This document shows, piece by piece, positions 9,992-21,452 of a stretch of 64,000 nt of DNA. Each line of letters opens with the position of its first letter. The stretch's first letter is position 1. This DNA is from Gammaproteobacteria bacterium (GTDB taxonomy: Bacteria; Pseudomonadota; Gammaproteobacteria; Pseudomonadales; Pseudohongiellaceae). The stretch is from positions 1-64,000 of the forward strand of contig JAURLP010000018.1 of the NCBI GenBank assembly GCA_030831165.1, read 5' to 3'. A program made the translations under genes and the position numbers. Under the pieces are notes generated by a model. That model was not told the origin of the DNA, did not search any database, and was given only the letters and a program-made list of their open reading frames with translations.

Positions 9992-10068
9992 ATGCTTAAA
10001 CTCCAACAATTACTCATTACAGATTAGCTTTAATCTGTGTCAGGCTGCGTTATTTTAATTGAACTAGT

Positions 10069-11412
10069 TTATTTATACCTTTGAAAGTCGCTTTCTTTGT
10101 CCAATTGACGGAAGTAAGCCATTTTTTCTTTGATTTTTGCTTCCAGACCCCGATCGCTTGGAAAATAGAAGTGTTTATCTTTAAGCGCTTCAGGAAAGTA
10201 ATTTTCGCCAGCAATGTAGGCTTCAGGAACATCATGAGCATAACGGTAGTCTGCGCCGTATTCCATGTCCTTCATCAACCCGGTTGGTGCATTGCGAATG
10301 TGCATAGGTACTTCATGGCTTTCGCCCTCTTGCACTGTTGCCATTGCGGCCTTAAATGCTTTATAGCTGGCATTACTCTTTGCAGCGCAAGCCATATAAA
10401 TAACGGCTTGGGCCAAAGTTAGCTCCCCTTCTGGACTGCCTAGCCTTTCCTGTACATCCCAGGCGTTAAGAGCAATAGCAAGCGCTCTGGGATCTGCATT
10501 TCCAATATCTTCACTCGCCATCCTGACGACTCGTCGAGCAATATATAGCGGATCACAGCCTCCATCCAGCATACGGCATAGCCAATACAAGGCGGCGTCA
10601 GGCGAAGACCCTCTGACTGCTTTATGGAGCGCTGATATCTGCTCATAAAAAACATCGCCACCCTTATCAAAGCGGCGAGTATCACCCTGAATAATCTGAT
10701 CCAGGACCTCATCACTCAGACTTGTAGTGCTTTCCGCATTAGCCAGTTCACTGGCTAATTCAAGTAAATTTAGCAACCTGCGTGCGTCGCCATCTGCCGA
10801 GTGACCTAGAGCAGCTTGTTGGGTTTCCGTCAGAATGAGTCCTTGCTCCCCTAAACCACGCTCTTTATCACTTAATGCTTGTTGCAAAATCCCCAGTAGG
10901 GACTCATGGCTCAAACTCTTAAGCACATAAACCCGGGCTCTGGATAACAGAGCATTATTTAATTCAAAGGAAGGATTCTCAGTCGTCGCCCCTATAAATA
11001 CAAAAGTCCCGTCTTCAATATAAGGTAGAAAAGCATCCTGTTGCGATTTGTTAAAACGATGTACTTCGTCAATAAAAAGTATGCATTTTTTACCTTGCTG
11101 ATCGCGTACAAGCTGCGCTTTTTCAATAGCGGCTCGTATGTCTTTTACACCACTGAGCACAGCAGATAAAGCTTCAAAATGCGATTGCGTTCTATTAGCC
11201 AGTATCCTTGCCAAGGTAGTCTTTCCGGTGCCAGGAGGCCCCCAAAGAATCATTGAATGGGCCTGACCGCTTTGTAATGCTTCATATAGAGGCTTGCCCG
11301 GACTCAGGATATGTTCCTGCCCGATAAATTCATCTAGTTGAAGTGGGCGTAAACGTGCAGCCAGCGGCTGGTATGGTTTTTCAATATTAAAAAGCGATTC
11401 AGTCACAGACAT
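10069..11412 (-). CDS. rarA: replication-associated recombination protein A (AAA+ ATPase)
   Basis: This 447-residue clamp-loader-like AAA+ ATPase (also MgsA) acts at stalled replication forks. Visible are PLAARLRPLQLDEFIGQEH at the N-terminus, Walker A GPPGTGKTTLAR, Walker B ILFIDEVHRFNK, sensor 1 FIGATTENPSFELN and the C-terminal MgsA region with YGADYRYAHD. The Met at 11412 gives exactly the usual family length; 32 further codons upstream would overlap lolA. The lolA stop is 13 bp upstream, indicating an operon lolA-rarA. Confidence 0.96.
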   Translation of the reverse strand: MSVTESLFNIEKPYQPLAARLRPLQLDEFIGQEHILSPGKPLYEALQSGQAHSMILWGPPGTGKTTLARILANRTQSHFEALSAVLSGVKDIRAAIEKAQLVRDQQGKKCILFIDEVHRFNKSQQDAFLPYIEDGTFVFIGATTENPSFELNNALLSRARVYVLKSLSHESLLGILQQALSDKERGLGEQGLILTETQQAALGHSADGDARRLLNLLELASELANAESTTSLSDEVLDQIIQGDTRRFDKGGDVFYEQISALHKAVRGSSPDAALYWLCRMLDGGCDPLYIARRVVRMASEDIGNADPRALAIALNAWDVQERLGSPEGELTLAQAVIYMACAAKSNASYKAFKAAMATVQEGESHEVPMHIRNAPTGLMKDMEYGADYRYAHDVPEAYIAGENYFPEALKDKHFYFPSDRGLEAKIKEKMAYFRQLDKESDFQRYK

Positions 11413-11425
11413 TTCCTTAGTAAGA

Positions 11426-12109
11426 CTATGGTTCTGTTTGTCTGCTGTCGATAATCTCAATGTCTGCAGGAATGACAAAGCTGAACACCGCTGGCTCAAT
11501 CTCTGCATTATTAATGATATTTGTGAAGGAAAAACTGGTTAATTGGCCAACACTGGACTCAAACTGCATTTGCACCAGGTCTGAACCTGAAAAAGTCATA
11601 CTGAAACGTTCATAAGAACTGGAAGCGGTAAGCGGCAACAAAATATACTGTTTAACTTCTTCATCAACGTAACCCATTGAGACTTCATAAGCATTCTCAA
11701 TTGCCTGTAAATCGTCATTAATTAAGAGAATAGGATTATTCTCAACATCATCAGGAAAATCCTGGATACTGACCTGCTCAAGATCAGGCTCGTAATACCA
11801 GAGAGACTTACCATCACTGACCATCATCTCTTCATAGGGCTCAATTACATGCCAATTCAGTTTGTCCGGTTTTTGCATAAGCAGTTCAGCTTGTAATGCC
11901 TGAATCTCTCTGCCGTCCTGAGATAAGATAAGCTGCTCAACGTCAGCCTGTATAGAAGAAGTCTCTGCTAGGGTAGATATTAGGGTTTCCAGTGGGCTTT
12001 GCTGTGCCCTCAATAACAATGGATGGCAAAAAAACAGACAAAAAATTACATTTCTTAATATATATTTTACTTTAATATATTTGTTTATCTTACTGATATA
12101 TATATTCAT
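11426..12109 (-). CDS. lolA: outer-membrane lipoprotein carrier protein LolA
   Basis: This 227-residue periplasmic chaperone ferries lipoproteins from LolCDE to LolB. It has an N-terminal hydrophobic signal segment (VIFCLFFCHPLLLRA) and a mature part with the LolA pattern: an early SSIQADVEQLILSQDG strand, LLMQKPDKLNWHV, MMVSDGKSLWYYEPDLEQVSI and a C-terminal FSFVIPADIEII. The Met at 12109 was preferred because the longer frame runs 44 bp into ftsK. It sits 4 bp after ftsK and just before rarA. Confidence 0.93.
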   Translation of the reverse strand: MNIYISKINKYIKVKYILRNVIFCLFFCHPLLLRAQQSPLETLISTLAETSSIQADVEQLILSQDGREIQALQAELLMQKPDKLNWHVIEPYEEMMVSDGKSLWYYEPDLEQVSIQDFPDDVENNPILLINDDLQAIENAYEVSMGYVDEEVKQYILLPLTASSSYERFSMTFSGSDLVQMQFESSVGQLTSFSFTNIINNAEIEPAVFSFVIPADIEIIDSRQTEP

Positions 12110-12113
12110 TTTA

Positions 12114-14444
12114 CTAGTCTTTAGGGGGCGGAGGAGCAAGTACTTCACGGCTGCCATTGGCGTTCATCTCAGTCACCACACCAGCCATTTCCATCGCCTC
12201 AATCATTCGAGCAGCCCTGTTATAGCCAATGCGTAATTTTCGTTGCACCGCTGAAATTGACGCCTTACGGGATTCTGTCACAAAGTGCACAGCCTCATCA
12301 TACAATGCATCGCTCTCTTCATCCCCCTCACTGCTTCCTGATCCGCTCAGGCCTGGAATATCTGCAGACGATTCAGCAGTAATACTCTCAATATAGTGTG
12401 GTTCACCACGGGTTTTCCAGTCTGCCACCACTCTGTGCACCTCATCATCATCCACAAAAGCACCATGAACTCGTTGAGCTACGCCTCCGCCAGGCGGTAA
12501 AAACAACATGTCTCCATGGCCAAGCAGCTGTTCAGCGCCGCCTTCTCCAAGAATCGTTCGAGAATCCACTTTGGATTGCACCATAAAGGAAATGCGTGTT
12601 GGTATGTTTGCTTTAATTAGACCCGTTAGTACGTCTACCGATGGACGCTGTGTTGCCAGGATCAAATGAATTCCGGCCGCTCTGGCTTTTTGGGCTATTC
12701 GAGCAATTAGCTCTTCCACTTTTTTGCCAACTACCATCATCATATCGGCAAGCTCATCGACAATAACAACGATTACCGGCAATTCCTCAAGATCATCAGG
12801 GCTTTGATCTGCCTCATCCAGCAAAGGATCTGGATGCCACAAAGGATCACTTATGGGCTCACCTGCTTTAGCTGCATCACTGACTTTCTTATTAAAACCA
12901 GCAAGATTTCGAACTCCCAGAGCAGACATAAGCCTGTAACGCCTTTCCATTTCAGCGACAGACCAGCGCAGGCCATTCGCCGCATCTTTCATATCCGTGA
13001 TAACCGGTGTCAATAGATGAGGAATACCATCATATACAGACAACTCCAGCATTTTTGGATCAATCATGATCAAGCGAACATCTTTAGGACTGGATTTAAA
13101 TAAAATACTTAGGATCATGGCATTAATCCCGACTGATTTACCTGAGCCGGTTGTTCCAGCCACCAGCAAATGAGGCATTTTAGCCAGATCAACGACAACT
13201 GGGTTGCCGCCAATGTCATGACCCAAGGCCAGACTGATTGGTGATTTCGCATTATCAAATTCAGGCGCCGACAGCACCTGACTTAATTGAATCAACTCTT
13301 TTCTTTCGTTGGGTATTTCAATGCCTATTACGGTTTTCCCTGGGATTACCTCAACGACTCGCAAACTGCTGACAGCCAGGGAACGCGCGAGATCTTTAAC
13401 CAAACTCGATATACGGCTGACTTTTACACCGGCCGCTGGCTGCACCTCGAAACGCGTGATGACAGGCCCGGGATTAATCGCTTCAACGGTGATATCTATT
13501 CCAAAATCTTTTAACTTAATTTCAAGCAATTTTGACATCGCTTCCAGGGCTTCTGTTGAATACCCGGAATTCAAATTTTCGACCCATTCATCCAGCAGAG
13601 CTATCGGAGGAAGCTCGCCTACTTCTCCTGCACTAAAGAGCTTCCCTTGTTTTTCCTTTTGAACGCGCTTACTGGGTTCAGGCGCTTTTTTCTTTACAGG
13701 AGCAATCTTGATTGGTTTCCGGCTCTTCTCTTTTTCCTTAAAAGTATCCAGAGCTTGCTTACGACGATTGATGACATTCCGGGTTTCCTGTTTTTCTCTA
13801 CGCTCTTCTTGCCATTTTTGTATAAAAGTGCTCATTTGCTGCCATGAGCTTAAAAAAAGTTTTCCTGTCATATCAACAACACTGATCCATGAAAGCCCAG
13901 TGACCAGAGTGATCCCTACGAATAAAAACGTGAGCGACAATAAGGTCGAGCCAATCAAGTCAAGTACCGGAAGCGTCATTCCTGTTAGCGCACTGCCTAA
14001 TATGCCGCCTGCAGATTCAGGCAACTCGCTAAGAAAATGCATCGTTGCCAGAGCCGTGGCGCCTATCAGCGTTAGTAAAAATCCGGCGCTTCGTAAAGCA
14101 AACATTGACCATGAGAACATCTCACTTTGCTTGCGCTCAAGAAACAATACAAAGGCCCTGTAGGCAAGCATTATGGGAATAAGGTAAGACAGGTAGCCAA
14201 ATAGTATCAACAGAACATCTGCAATCCAGGCTCCGCTGGCACCAACATCATTGGCAATATTGTTTGGGTCTCCTGTGCGAGACCAGCCGGGGTCCTCTGG
14301 CGAATAAGAAAAAAGTGCCAAAAACAGATAGACCGATAAAGCCAGCAATACGAGCAGCAAGCCTTCTTTCAGCAACATGTTCTGCATGCTTCTGTCCACT
14401 TCGGGAGTAGCTGCTTTTTTCATTCTGGGTTTCGCTGTATCCAA
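12114..14444 (-). CDS. ftsK: DNA translocase FtsK
   Basis: This 776-residue septal DNA pump resolves chromosomes at division. Four or five transmembrane helices fill residues 25-190, then a short basic linker, then the RecA-like motor with Walker [16 protein letters not shown] (about residue 428) and Walker [14 protein letters not shown]. The C-terminal winged-helix gamma domain ([26 protein letters not shown]) recognises KOPS. The linker is short compared with E. coli, giving a Pseudomonas-like size. It is divergent from trxB and followed closely by lolA. Confidence 0.97.
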   Translation of the reverse strand: MDTAKPRMKKAATPEVDRSMQNMLLKEGLLLVLLALSVYLFLALFSYSPEDPGWSRTGDPNNIANDVGASGAWIADVLLILFGYLSYLIPIMLAYRAFVLFLERKQSEMFSWSMFALRSAGFLLTLIGATALATMHFLSELPESAGGILGSALTGMTLPVLDLIGSTLLSLTFLFVGITLVTGLSWISVVDMTGKLFLSSWQQMSTFIQKWQEERREKQETRNVINRRKQALDTFKEKEKSRKPIKIAPVKKKAPEPSKRVQKEKQGKLFSAGEVGELPPIALLDEWVENLNSGYSTEALEAMSKLLEIKLKDFGIDITVEAINPGPVITRFEVQPAAGVKVSRISSLVKDLARSLAVSSLRVVEVIPGKTVIGIEIPNERKELIQLSQVLSAPEFDNAKSPISLALGHDIGGNPVVVDLAKMPHLLVAGTTGSGKSVGINAMILSILFKSSPKDVRLIMIDPKMLELSVYDGIPHLLTPVITDMKDAANGLRWSVAEMERRYRLMSALGVRNLAGFNKKVSDAAKAGEPISDPLWHPDPLLDEADQSPDDLEELPVIVVIVDELADMMMVVGKKVEELIARIAQKARAAGIHLILATQRPSVDVLTGLIKANIPTRISFMVQSKVDSRTILGEGGAEQLLGHGDMLFLPPGGGVAQRVHGAFVDDDEVHRVVADWKTRGEPHYIESITAESSADIPGLSGSGSSEGDEESDALYDEAVHFVTESRKASISAVQRKLRIGYNRAARMIEAMEMAGVVTEMNANGSREVLAPPPPKD

Positions 14445-14488
14445 AAGGTCGCCTTATTTAGTCAAAATGGCATATCTAGGGGCTGTAT

Positions 14489-14502
14489 GATAATAAATTA
14501 TC
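14489..14502. promoter_or_regulatory. palindromic site between ftsK and trxB
   Basis: GATAAT and ATTATC are arranged as inverted 6-mers separated by AA, in the middle of the divergent ftsK/trxB spacer. It is compatible with a small repressor or Fur-like operator but is AT-rich and could be chance. Confidence 0.3.
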
Positions 14503-14536
14503 CATATAAGGGATACATCTACTTATTTAAATATGA

Positions 14537-15559
<1,023 letters not shown>

Positions 15560-15576
15560 TTTATTCGGGAGCTTTT

Positions 15577-16275
15577 ATGCATGAGCCATACTGGCTGCAG
15601 CAAGACGACCTAAGTTTTCCAGACCCAGAGCTCGCTTTAAAAGAACCTAATGGCTTATTAGCGATAGGTGGCGACCTTAGCCTGGAACGCCTCAGAGTGG
15701 CCTATAGCTTAGGTATTTTTCCCTGGTATGAATCCGGACAACCTATACTCTGGTGGTCCCCTAACCCTCGCATGGTCCTCTTTCCAGATGAATTACATGT
15801 CTCCAAAAGTCTAAAAAAGCTAATCAGTAAAAACATATACAAGGTAAGCTTTAACCTCAACTTCCCTTCCGTCATATTGGCCTGCGCAAATCAGCGGAGC
15901 AAAAATCGTAATGGCACGTGGATTACAGATGAAATGCAACAAGCCTACATAAATTTACATAATGCTGGATGGGCTCATTCTGTAGAAGTTTGGGACGATA
16001 AGAAGCTTGTGGGTGGGCTTTATGGGATAGCTATGGGCAAGACCTTCTTTGGCGAATCTATGTTTAGCAAGCAGGATAATGCTTCCAAAATAGCCTTTAT
16101 TAATTTGGTAAAAAAACTGCAAAATCAAAATTTTAAACTGATTGATTGTCAGGTTAGCAACCCACATTTGGCTAGACTTGGAGCCAGAGAAATTAAACGC
16201 GAAAGTTTTCTCAAGCATATTAAAGCAGATTTAAACCTAAATTCGAAAACTGAGTTTTCTGCCCAAGAGTACTAG
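15577..16275 (+). CDS. aat: leucyl/phenylalanyl-tRNA--protein transferase
   Basis: This 232-residue enzyme adds Leu or Phe to N-terminal Arg/Lys of proteins, marking them for ClpS-ClpAP. Family landmarks are [57 protein letters not shown] and [19 protein letters not shown]. The substrate-recognition and degradation partners bpt, clpA and clpS are all within 4 kb, so this is a compact N-end-rule locus. It is separated from bpt by 16 bp. Confidence 0.97.
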   Translation: MHEPYWLQQDDLSFPDPELALKEPNGLLAIGGDLSLERLRVAYSLGIFPWYESGQPILWWSPNPRMVLFPDELHVSKSLKKLISKNIYKVSFNLNFPSVILACANQRSKNRNGTWITDEMQQAYINLHNAGWAHSVEVWDDKKLVGGLYGIAMGKTFFGESMFSKQDNASKIAFINLVKKLQNQNFKLIDCQVSNPHLARLGAREIKRESFLKHIKADLNLNSKTEFSAQEY

Positions 16276-16291
16276 CAGTACAATAGTGCAC

Positions 16292-16996
16292 ATGACATCC
16301 CTCAAGAATTTAAAGCTCTACACTACCAGCGAGCATGACTGTAGCTACCTTCCAGATCAGAAGGCTAAAACTATTTTTGTTGATCCCGAATTCAAGATTG
16401 ATAAAGAGTTTCATACCCGACTCAATGAAATTGGTTTTCGACGAAGTGGCGCCCATTTATATCGTCCTCATTGTGATAATTGCGCTCAATGCATTCCCAG
16501 CCGAGTATTGGTAAATGAGTTTAAACCGGGATCACGCTTTCGCAGGGTCATGAATAAAAATAATGACTTGATAGTAAATCCGGTTAATTCAATTGCCACC
16601 GAAGAGCATTTCAAGCTTTATAAAAAATATATCAATGCACGCCATAGTGATGGAGACATGTACCCGCCCTCTCGCGAGCAATACCAATCTTTCTTACTCA
16701 CCAAGCGGGAAGACTCTCTTTATCTTGAAATGCGCCATGGAGAAATATTAGTCGGCGTAATGGTTTGCGACCGTTTACATAACGCCCTTTCTGCAGTCTT
16801 TAGCTTTTATGACCCAGCTTTGAAAAATAGATCTCTGGGCACTTTCGCCATCCTCTGGCAAATTGAAGTTGCCAAGCGCCTGCAACTTGCTCATTTATAT
16901 TTAGGCTATTGGATCCCGGATTGCCAAAAAATGAACTACAAAAGTCAGTTTAAGCCCCTCGAATTACTATGTGCCGACGGCTGGACCAGACAATAA
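16292..16996 (+). CDS. bpt: aspartate/glutamate leucyltransferase
   Basis: This 234-residue arginyl-transferase-related enzyme adds Leu to N-terminal Asp/Glu, the second branch of the bacterial N-end rule. Seen are HDCSYLPDQKAKTIFVDP, the RRSGAHLYRPHCDNCAQCIPSR cysteine cluster and LGYWIPDCQKMNYKSQFKP near the C-terminus. ATG 16292 matches the conserved MTSL N-terminus; a GTG two codons earlier is possible. It sits between aat and infA. Confidence 0.95.
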   Translation: MTSLKNLKLYTTSEHDCSYLPDQKAKTIFVDPEFKIDKEFHTRLNEIGFRRSGAHLYRPHCDNCAQCIPSRVLVNEFKPGSRFRRVMNKNNDLIVNPVNSIATEEHFKLYKKYINARHSDGDMYPPSREQYQSFLLTKREDSLYLEMRHGEILVGVMVCDRLHNALSAVFSFYDPALKNRSLGTFAILWQIEVAKRLQLAHLYLGYWIPDCQKMNYKSQFKPLELLCADGWTRQ

Positions 16997-17085
16997 ATCT
17001 TTAGAAACTTTGCCAATCAGGCATATTTAAGGCAAAATGCGGCGCTTTCACAACAAGTGTGAATAATTCGAACTACGAGGATTGC

Positions 17086-17304
17086 ATGGCAAAAGAAGAC
17101 CAAATTGAAATGGAAGGAGAAGTGATCGATACACTTCCCAATACCATGTTTCGCGTCCAACTGGAAAATGGTCACGTAGTAACTGCACATATCTCCGGCA
17201 AAATGCGTAAAAACTATATTCGCATCTTGACTGGCGACAAAGTCACTGTTGAATTAACCCCTTATGACTTGAGCAAAGGGCGTATTACCTACAGAGCTCG
17301 CTGA
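17086..17304 (+). CDS. infA: translation initiation factor IF-1
   Basis: This 72-residue S1/OB-fold protein binds the ribosomal A site during initiation. [40 protein letters not shown] and the end KGRITYRAR are diagnostic. The ATG at 17086 with GAGG upstream gives the universal 72 residues. It converges with clpA across a 38-bp gap that shows no clear terminator. Confidence 0.98.
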   Translation: MAKEDQIEMEGEVIDTLPNTMFRVQLENGHVVTAHISGKMRKNYIRILTGDKVTVELTPYDLSKGRITYRAR

Positions 17305-17342
17305 GGCTCCGAAACCCCAAGAAACCCTACTGAATAAAACAT

Positions 17343-19640
17343 CTAAGCTTCCTGGCTTTCCTGCTGCTTATCTTTAGGATTTTTAGTCGATTTGCTTGCT
17401 TCTATTTCAAGGCTTATTCGGTCATTTTGAACGGATATATGGACATCACCACCATGCATCAGCTTGCCAAAAAGAATATCCTCGGCGAGAGGTTTTTTGA
17501 TTTCTGCCTGAATTAATCTGAGCATCGGCCGCGCCCCCATTTTCTTGTCATAACCATGATCGACAAACCAGTCAATGGCCTCATCATCTACATGCAAAGA
17601 AACCTGTTTATCATCCAGTTGAACCTGGAGTTCCATAAGGAACTTATCTACAACAGTCCTGATGACCTTGTTATCCAGTGGTTCGAATTGCACGATTGCA
17701 TCCAGTCGATTTCGGAATTCAGGTGTAAATACTTTTTTAAGCAACTCCATACCATCCAAACTGTGATCCTGTTGAGAAAAGCCTATTGAATTACGGCTCA
17801 TTTCTTGAGCGCCAGCATTCGTAGTCATAATCAAAACGACATTACGGAAGTCAGTTTGCCGCCCATTGTTATCCGTTAGCTTGCCGTGATCCATTACCTG
17901 CAACAAAAGGTTAAAGACATCAGGATGTGCTTTTTCAATTTCATCTAACAAAACAACACAATGAGGGTGCTTGCTGACAGCTTCTGTTAATAAGCCACCC
18001 TGGTCAAAACCCACATAACCAGGAGGCGCACCAATCAAACGTGAAACAGTGTGCCGCTCCATGTATTCAGACATATCATAACGGATTAATTCAACACCAA
18101 GAATCCTGGCAAGTTGTTTGCTAACTTCAGTTTTACCTACACCGGTTGGCCCTGCAAATAAATATGACCCTATTGGCTTCTCTCCTTCCTTGAGCCCGGC
18201 CCTTGACAGCTTGATAGAAGCTGACAGGGCTTCTATCGCCGGGTCCTGGCCGAATACGACCAATTTAAGATTTTTCTCCAAATCCTTGAGCAGCGTCTTA
18301 TCTGATGCAGAAACATTTTTTGCAGGAATACGAGCAATCTGCGATACCACTTTCTCGATATCACTTACCTGAACTAATTTTTTTCGCTTACTTACTGGCT
18401 GCAAATTTTGATAAGCGCCCGCCTCATCGATTACGTCGATAGCTTTATCTGGCATGAATCGGTCATTAATATAGCGATCAGCTAGTTCTGCAGCGGCTTT
18501 TAAGGCGTTATTGGTATAACGTAATTTGTGGTGTTCTTCGTACCGCGACCTTAGCCCTTTCAGTATTTGATAAGTCGTATCCACATCAGGTTCTGTGACA
18601 TCAATTTTCTGGAAGCGTCTGGAAAGCGCACGATCCTTTTCAAATATTCCACGATATTCCTGGTAGGTTGTTGAGCCTATACAACGCAAGCTACCGGAGG
18701 TTAGCAAAGGTTTAAGCAAGTTCGAGGCATCCATTACACCGCCTGAAGCTGCGCCGGCACCAATAATCGTGTGTATCTCATCTATAAATAAAATTGCATG
18801 CTCATCCTTGGCCAATTCTGCCAATAAGGCCTTGAAGCGCTTTTCAAAATCTCCTCGATATTTGGTTCCAGCCAACAGTGCTCCCATATCGAGAGAATAA
18901 ACGGTGCTTTCACTCAACACTTCGGGAACTTCCCCGTCCACGATTTTTTTCGCCAAGCCCTCTGCAATGGCGGTTTTGCCAACACCGGACTCGCCAACAA
19001 ATAAGGGATTATTTTTTCGTCGCCGGGATAAAACTTGCACCAGCCTTTCTATTTCTGCTGTGCGACCTATTAATGGGTCTATTCTGCCCTGTCTGGCTAA
19101 CTCATTTAAATTTTGAGCGTAACTTTCCAATGGCCCTGCGTCTGCTTCTTGCTGTTGTGCACCAGAGTTTATATCTGAATTCTCATCATGACCTATGCCC
19201 GGCTTTTCAACTGAACCATGAGTAATATAATTAACAACCTGGCCACGAGTGACACCCTGTTTATTCATAAAATAAACCGCGTGACTCTCTTTTTCACTGA
19301 AGATTGCTACCAGCACATTAGCGCCACTGACTTCCTGCCTGCCTGACGATTGCACATGAAACACAGCTCTTTGCATGGCTCTCTGGAAGCTTAATGTTTG
19401 TTGGATATCTTTATTGTCTGCAGGTTCATCGCTCAAGATTGGAACATAGAGTTCAAGATGTTGTTCAAGATCAGCTCTAAGCTCATCAATATCGATATGG
19501 CAGGCGAATAATATTTCACTCGCAGCAGGATCATCTAATAGAGCCAACAATAAGTGTTCAAGAGTCAAAAACTCATAACGCTTGTGCCTGGCTTCTTTAA
19601 AAGCTCTATTTAAAGTGAATTCCAATTCTTTACTAAACAT
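17343..19640 (-). CDS. clpA: ATP-dependent Clp protease ATP-binding subunit ClpA
   Basis: This 765-residue unfoldase feeds substrates to ClpP and takes N-degron proteins from ClpS. The N-domain (residues 1-145, starting [14 protein letters not shown]) is followed by two AAA+ modules with Walker [16 protein letters not shown] (about 217) and [15 protein letters not shown] (about 498), plus [15 protein letters not shown] as second Walker B. The ClpP-binding region is expected in the second module (around GFSQQD). It lies 56 bp after clpS, as is usual. Confidence 0.97.
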   Translation of the reverse strand: MFSKELEFTLNRAFKEARHKRYEFLTLEHLLLALLDDPAASEILFACHIDIDELRADLEQHLELYVPILSDEPADNKDIQQTLSFQRAMQRAVFHVQSSGRQEVSGANVLVAIFSEKESHAVYFMNKQGVTRGQVVNYITHGSVEKPGIGHDENSDINSGAQQQEADAGPLESYAQNLNELARQGRIDPLIGRTAEIERLVQVLSRRRKNNPLFVGESGVGKTAIAEGLAKKIVDGEVPEVLSESTVYSLDMGALLAGTKYRGDFEKRFKALLAELAKDEHAILFIDEIHTIIGAGAASGGVMDASNLLKPLLTSGSLRCIGSTTYQEYRGIFEKDRALSRRFQKIDVTEPDVDTTYQILKGLRSRYEEHHKLRYTNNALKAAAELADRYINDRFMPDKAIDVIDEAGAYQNLQPVSKRKKLVQVSDIEKVVSQIARIPAKNVSASDKTLLKDLEKNLKLVVFGQDPAIEALSASIKLSRAGLKEGEKPIGSYLFAGPTGVGKTEVSKQLARILGVELIRYDMSEYMERHTVSRLIGAPPGYVGFDQGGLLTEAVSKHPHCVVLLDEIEKAHPDVFNLLLQVMDHGKLTDNNGRQTDFRNVVLIMTTNAGAQEMSRNSIGFSQQDHSLDGMELLKKVFTPEFRNRLDAIVQFEPLDNKVIRTVVDKFLMELQVQLDDKQVSLHVDDEAIDWFVDHGYDKKMGARPMLRLIQAEIKKPLAEDILFGKLMHGGDVHISVQNDRISLEIEASKSTKNPKDKQQESQEA

Positions 19641-19696
19641 AAACTACGCTCTTTTCAAACTTGACTGTTTTAAACATCAAGTTAATTTTTTCTAGA

Positions 19697-20086
19697 TTAA
19701 TAATCATCATCTATTTCAATATCACATAACAAAGGATGCTCGGATTCTCGAGCATACTCATTTACCATGACTGCTTTGGTCTCCGCAATTTCTTTTGGAA
19801 AAACACCACAAACACCTTTGCCTTCTGTATGAACTTTCAACATCACAGCAGTAGCAGACTCAACGCTCATTGCGAAAAACCTGCATAAAATTTCAACGAC
19901 AAACTCCATTGGGGTGTAATCGTCATTGAGCAAGATTACACGATAAAGTGGTGGCGGCTTTACCTTTAACTGCTCTGGCGCCAATGCTTCGCTTATGACA
20001 CCTTCACGATCAGCATCTTTGTCACCCGATAAAGTTTCGTAAATCTGTTTTGGGCTATCGTTGTTTAATTTTTTATTTAAATTCAT
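19697..20086 (-). CDS. clpS: ClpS adaptor protein
   Basis: This 129-residue adaptor binds N-terminal Leu/Phe/Tyr/Trp residues and delivers the protein to ClpA. The core shows [20 protein letters not shown] with the substrate-gating Asn-Asp-Asp, [15 protein letters not shown], and the C-terminal [10 protein letters not shown]. The flexible N-terminal tail is some 20 residues longer than in E. coli. It is upstream of clpA and divergent from cspD, the same arrangement as in enterobacteria. Confidence 0.96.
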   Translation of the reverse strand: MNLNKKLNNDSPKQIYETLSGDKDADREGVISEALAPEQLKVKPPPLYRVILLNDDYTPMEFVVEILCRFFAMSVESATAVMLKVHTEGKGVCGVFPKEIAETKAVMVNEYARESEHPLLCDIEIDDDY

Positions 20087-20282
20087 CGGAATTATTAGCT
20101 ATTCAAAATGGACTATTCTTTTTTCAGGGAACCTCTGCAACGGAATTCTGTTGCTGACCAAAACTATATCATGCTTCGTTATACAACGATGCGCTTTGTA
20201 AAAAATATTTCTTACAGCACTATCTTGTACGTAGTTAAATGGTGACAAGATTTCATTTTTCAAGATTTTTGCACAATTAAAA

Positions 20283-20311
20283 TTGACTTGTTTTATAAAA
20301 GGGTTTATATC
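20283..20311 (+). promoter_or_regulatory. predicted sigma70 promoter of cspD
   Basis: TTGACT (20283-20288), a 17-nt spacer and TATATC (20306-20311) lie about 50 nt upstream of the cspD start. The -35 is near consensus and the -10 is moderate. Confidence 0.45.
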
Positions 20312-20362
20312 TAAAAGTGCTTGATTATTAATAAAATATTAATTCGAGGAGGAAGATTCTCG

Positions 20363-20671
20363 ATGAGTACTGGTCAAGTCAAATGGTTTAACAATGCAAA
20401 AGGTTTTGGCTTTATCCTGCCAGACGATGGGGGCAGCGATTTGTTCGCTCATTATTCCTCTATCGGGATGGAAGGCTACAAAACTCTCAAAGCGGGGCAA
20501 ATGGTTTCATTTGATATTGTTGAAGGACCCAAGGGCTTACACGCTGCAAATATTATAGCTCTGGATGAAGCTGCTGTACCTCAGCAACAGCCTTCCAGCG
20601 ACGTTGAAAGTACTGATGCTGACGCTAACAGTTCGGAAGATAGTGAAGACAACCCCATTAAAAACGCTTAA
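20363..20671 (+). CDS. cspD: cold-shock-domain protein, CspD-like
   Basis: This 102-residue nucleic-acid-binding protein has a cold-shock domain (residues 1-67) with RNP1 KGFGFI and RNP2-like DLFAHYS. The domain starts [23 protein letters not shown] tail of about 35 residues after the domain is acidic, serine-rich and probably disordered. ATG 20363 has GAGGAGG 11-12 nt upstream; the longer frame starts before this site. Position beside clpS supports the CspD assignment (replication inhibitor in E. coli), though the acidic tail is unusual. Confidence 0.9.
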   Translation: MSTGQVKWFNNAKGFGFILPDDGGSDLFAHYSSIGMEGYKTLKAGQMVSFDIVEGPKGLHAANIIALDEAAVPQQQPSSDVESTDADANSSEDSEDNPIKNA

Positions 20672-20870
20672 TTTTATTACCGCATAATTCCCTGTTGCTC
20701 CTGGCCTGCAATTTTTTCCAATTATTTTCAGCTCCTCTTAGAGATACAATAGGCTTGGTATCTGGCACGGCCAAAATTAAAAATACTACTAACATTCTGC
20801 AACAATATAGCTAAACATTCTCCTGTTACTATCGCTTAAGTCTTGAGACAATAAAACCCCAACAAAGACA

Positions 20871-21440
20871 ATGCGATACCTATTTGAAATGTCCAATCTT
20901 GTTTTATTTAACAAGCCTTATAATGTGCTTTCTCAATTTACTGAAAACAACACAAGTGAGCATTCATCCCAGACTCTTGCTACATTTATCAACTTACCCC
21001 ACTTCTATCCCGCTGGCAGACTTGATAAAGATTCAGAGGGCTTATTATTATTAACGAACGATGGGCAGCTACAACATCATATTGCAAACCCTAAAATGAA
21101 AATGCCAAAAAGCTATTGGGTGCAGGTAGAAGGCCAAATCAACGAAAAAGCCATTCAGCAATTAGAAAAAGGCATAAAATTAAAAGATGGCGTAAGCAAG
21201 CCAGCGATTGCTGAAATAATCTCTGAGCCTGATATCTGGCCAAGAGTGCCTCCCATCAGAGAGCGTAAAAATATTCCTACATCATGGCTTAACCTAACAA
21301 TTCGTGAAGGCAGAAACCGTCAGGTAAGAAGAATGACTGCCGCTACAGGTTTTCCTACTTTGCGATTAATACGCCACCAGATAGGAGAATGGCATTTAAA
21401 AGATTTGCAGCCTGGCGACTATCGCTTACTCAAAGTTTAA
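20871..21440 (+). CDS. rluE: rRNA large-subunit pseudouridine synthase, RluE-like
   Basis: This 189-residue RsuA/RluB/E/F-family enzyme isomerises a uridine in 23S rRNA. The catalytic Asp52 is in YPAGRLDKDSEGLLLLTNDG, and the conserved C-terminal LTIREGRNRQVRRMTAATGFPTLRLIR is present. It lacks an N-terminal S4 domain, which fits RluE. The alternative Met at 20889 would remove six residues; neither has a good Shine-Dalgarno. It is followed 12 bp later by mnmC. Confidence 0.92.
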   Translation: MRYLFEMSNLVLFNKPYNVLSQFTENNTSEHSSQTLATFINLPHFYPAGRLDKDSEGLLLLTNDGQLQHHIANPKMKMPKSYWVQVEGQINEKAIQQLEKGIKLKDGVSKPAIAEIISEPDIWPRVPPIRERKNIPTSWLNLTIREGRNRQVRRMTAATGFPTLRLIRHQIGEWHLKDLQPGDYRLLKV

Positions 21441-21452
21441 TTGATGTCTTAA

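Noticed and set aside
9992-10068. fluoride riboswitch upstream of crcB
   Set aside because: The 77-bp spacer shows no conserved crcB-motif pseudoknot elements that I can identify.
13309-14163. overlapping plus-strand ORFs inside ftsK
   Set aside because: Shadows of the FtsK motor and membrane domain; no start signals.
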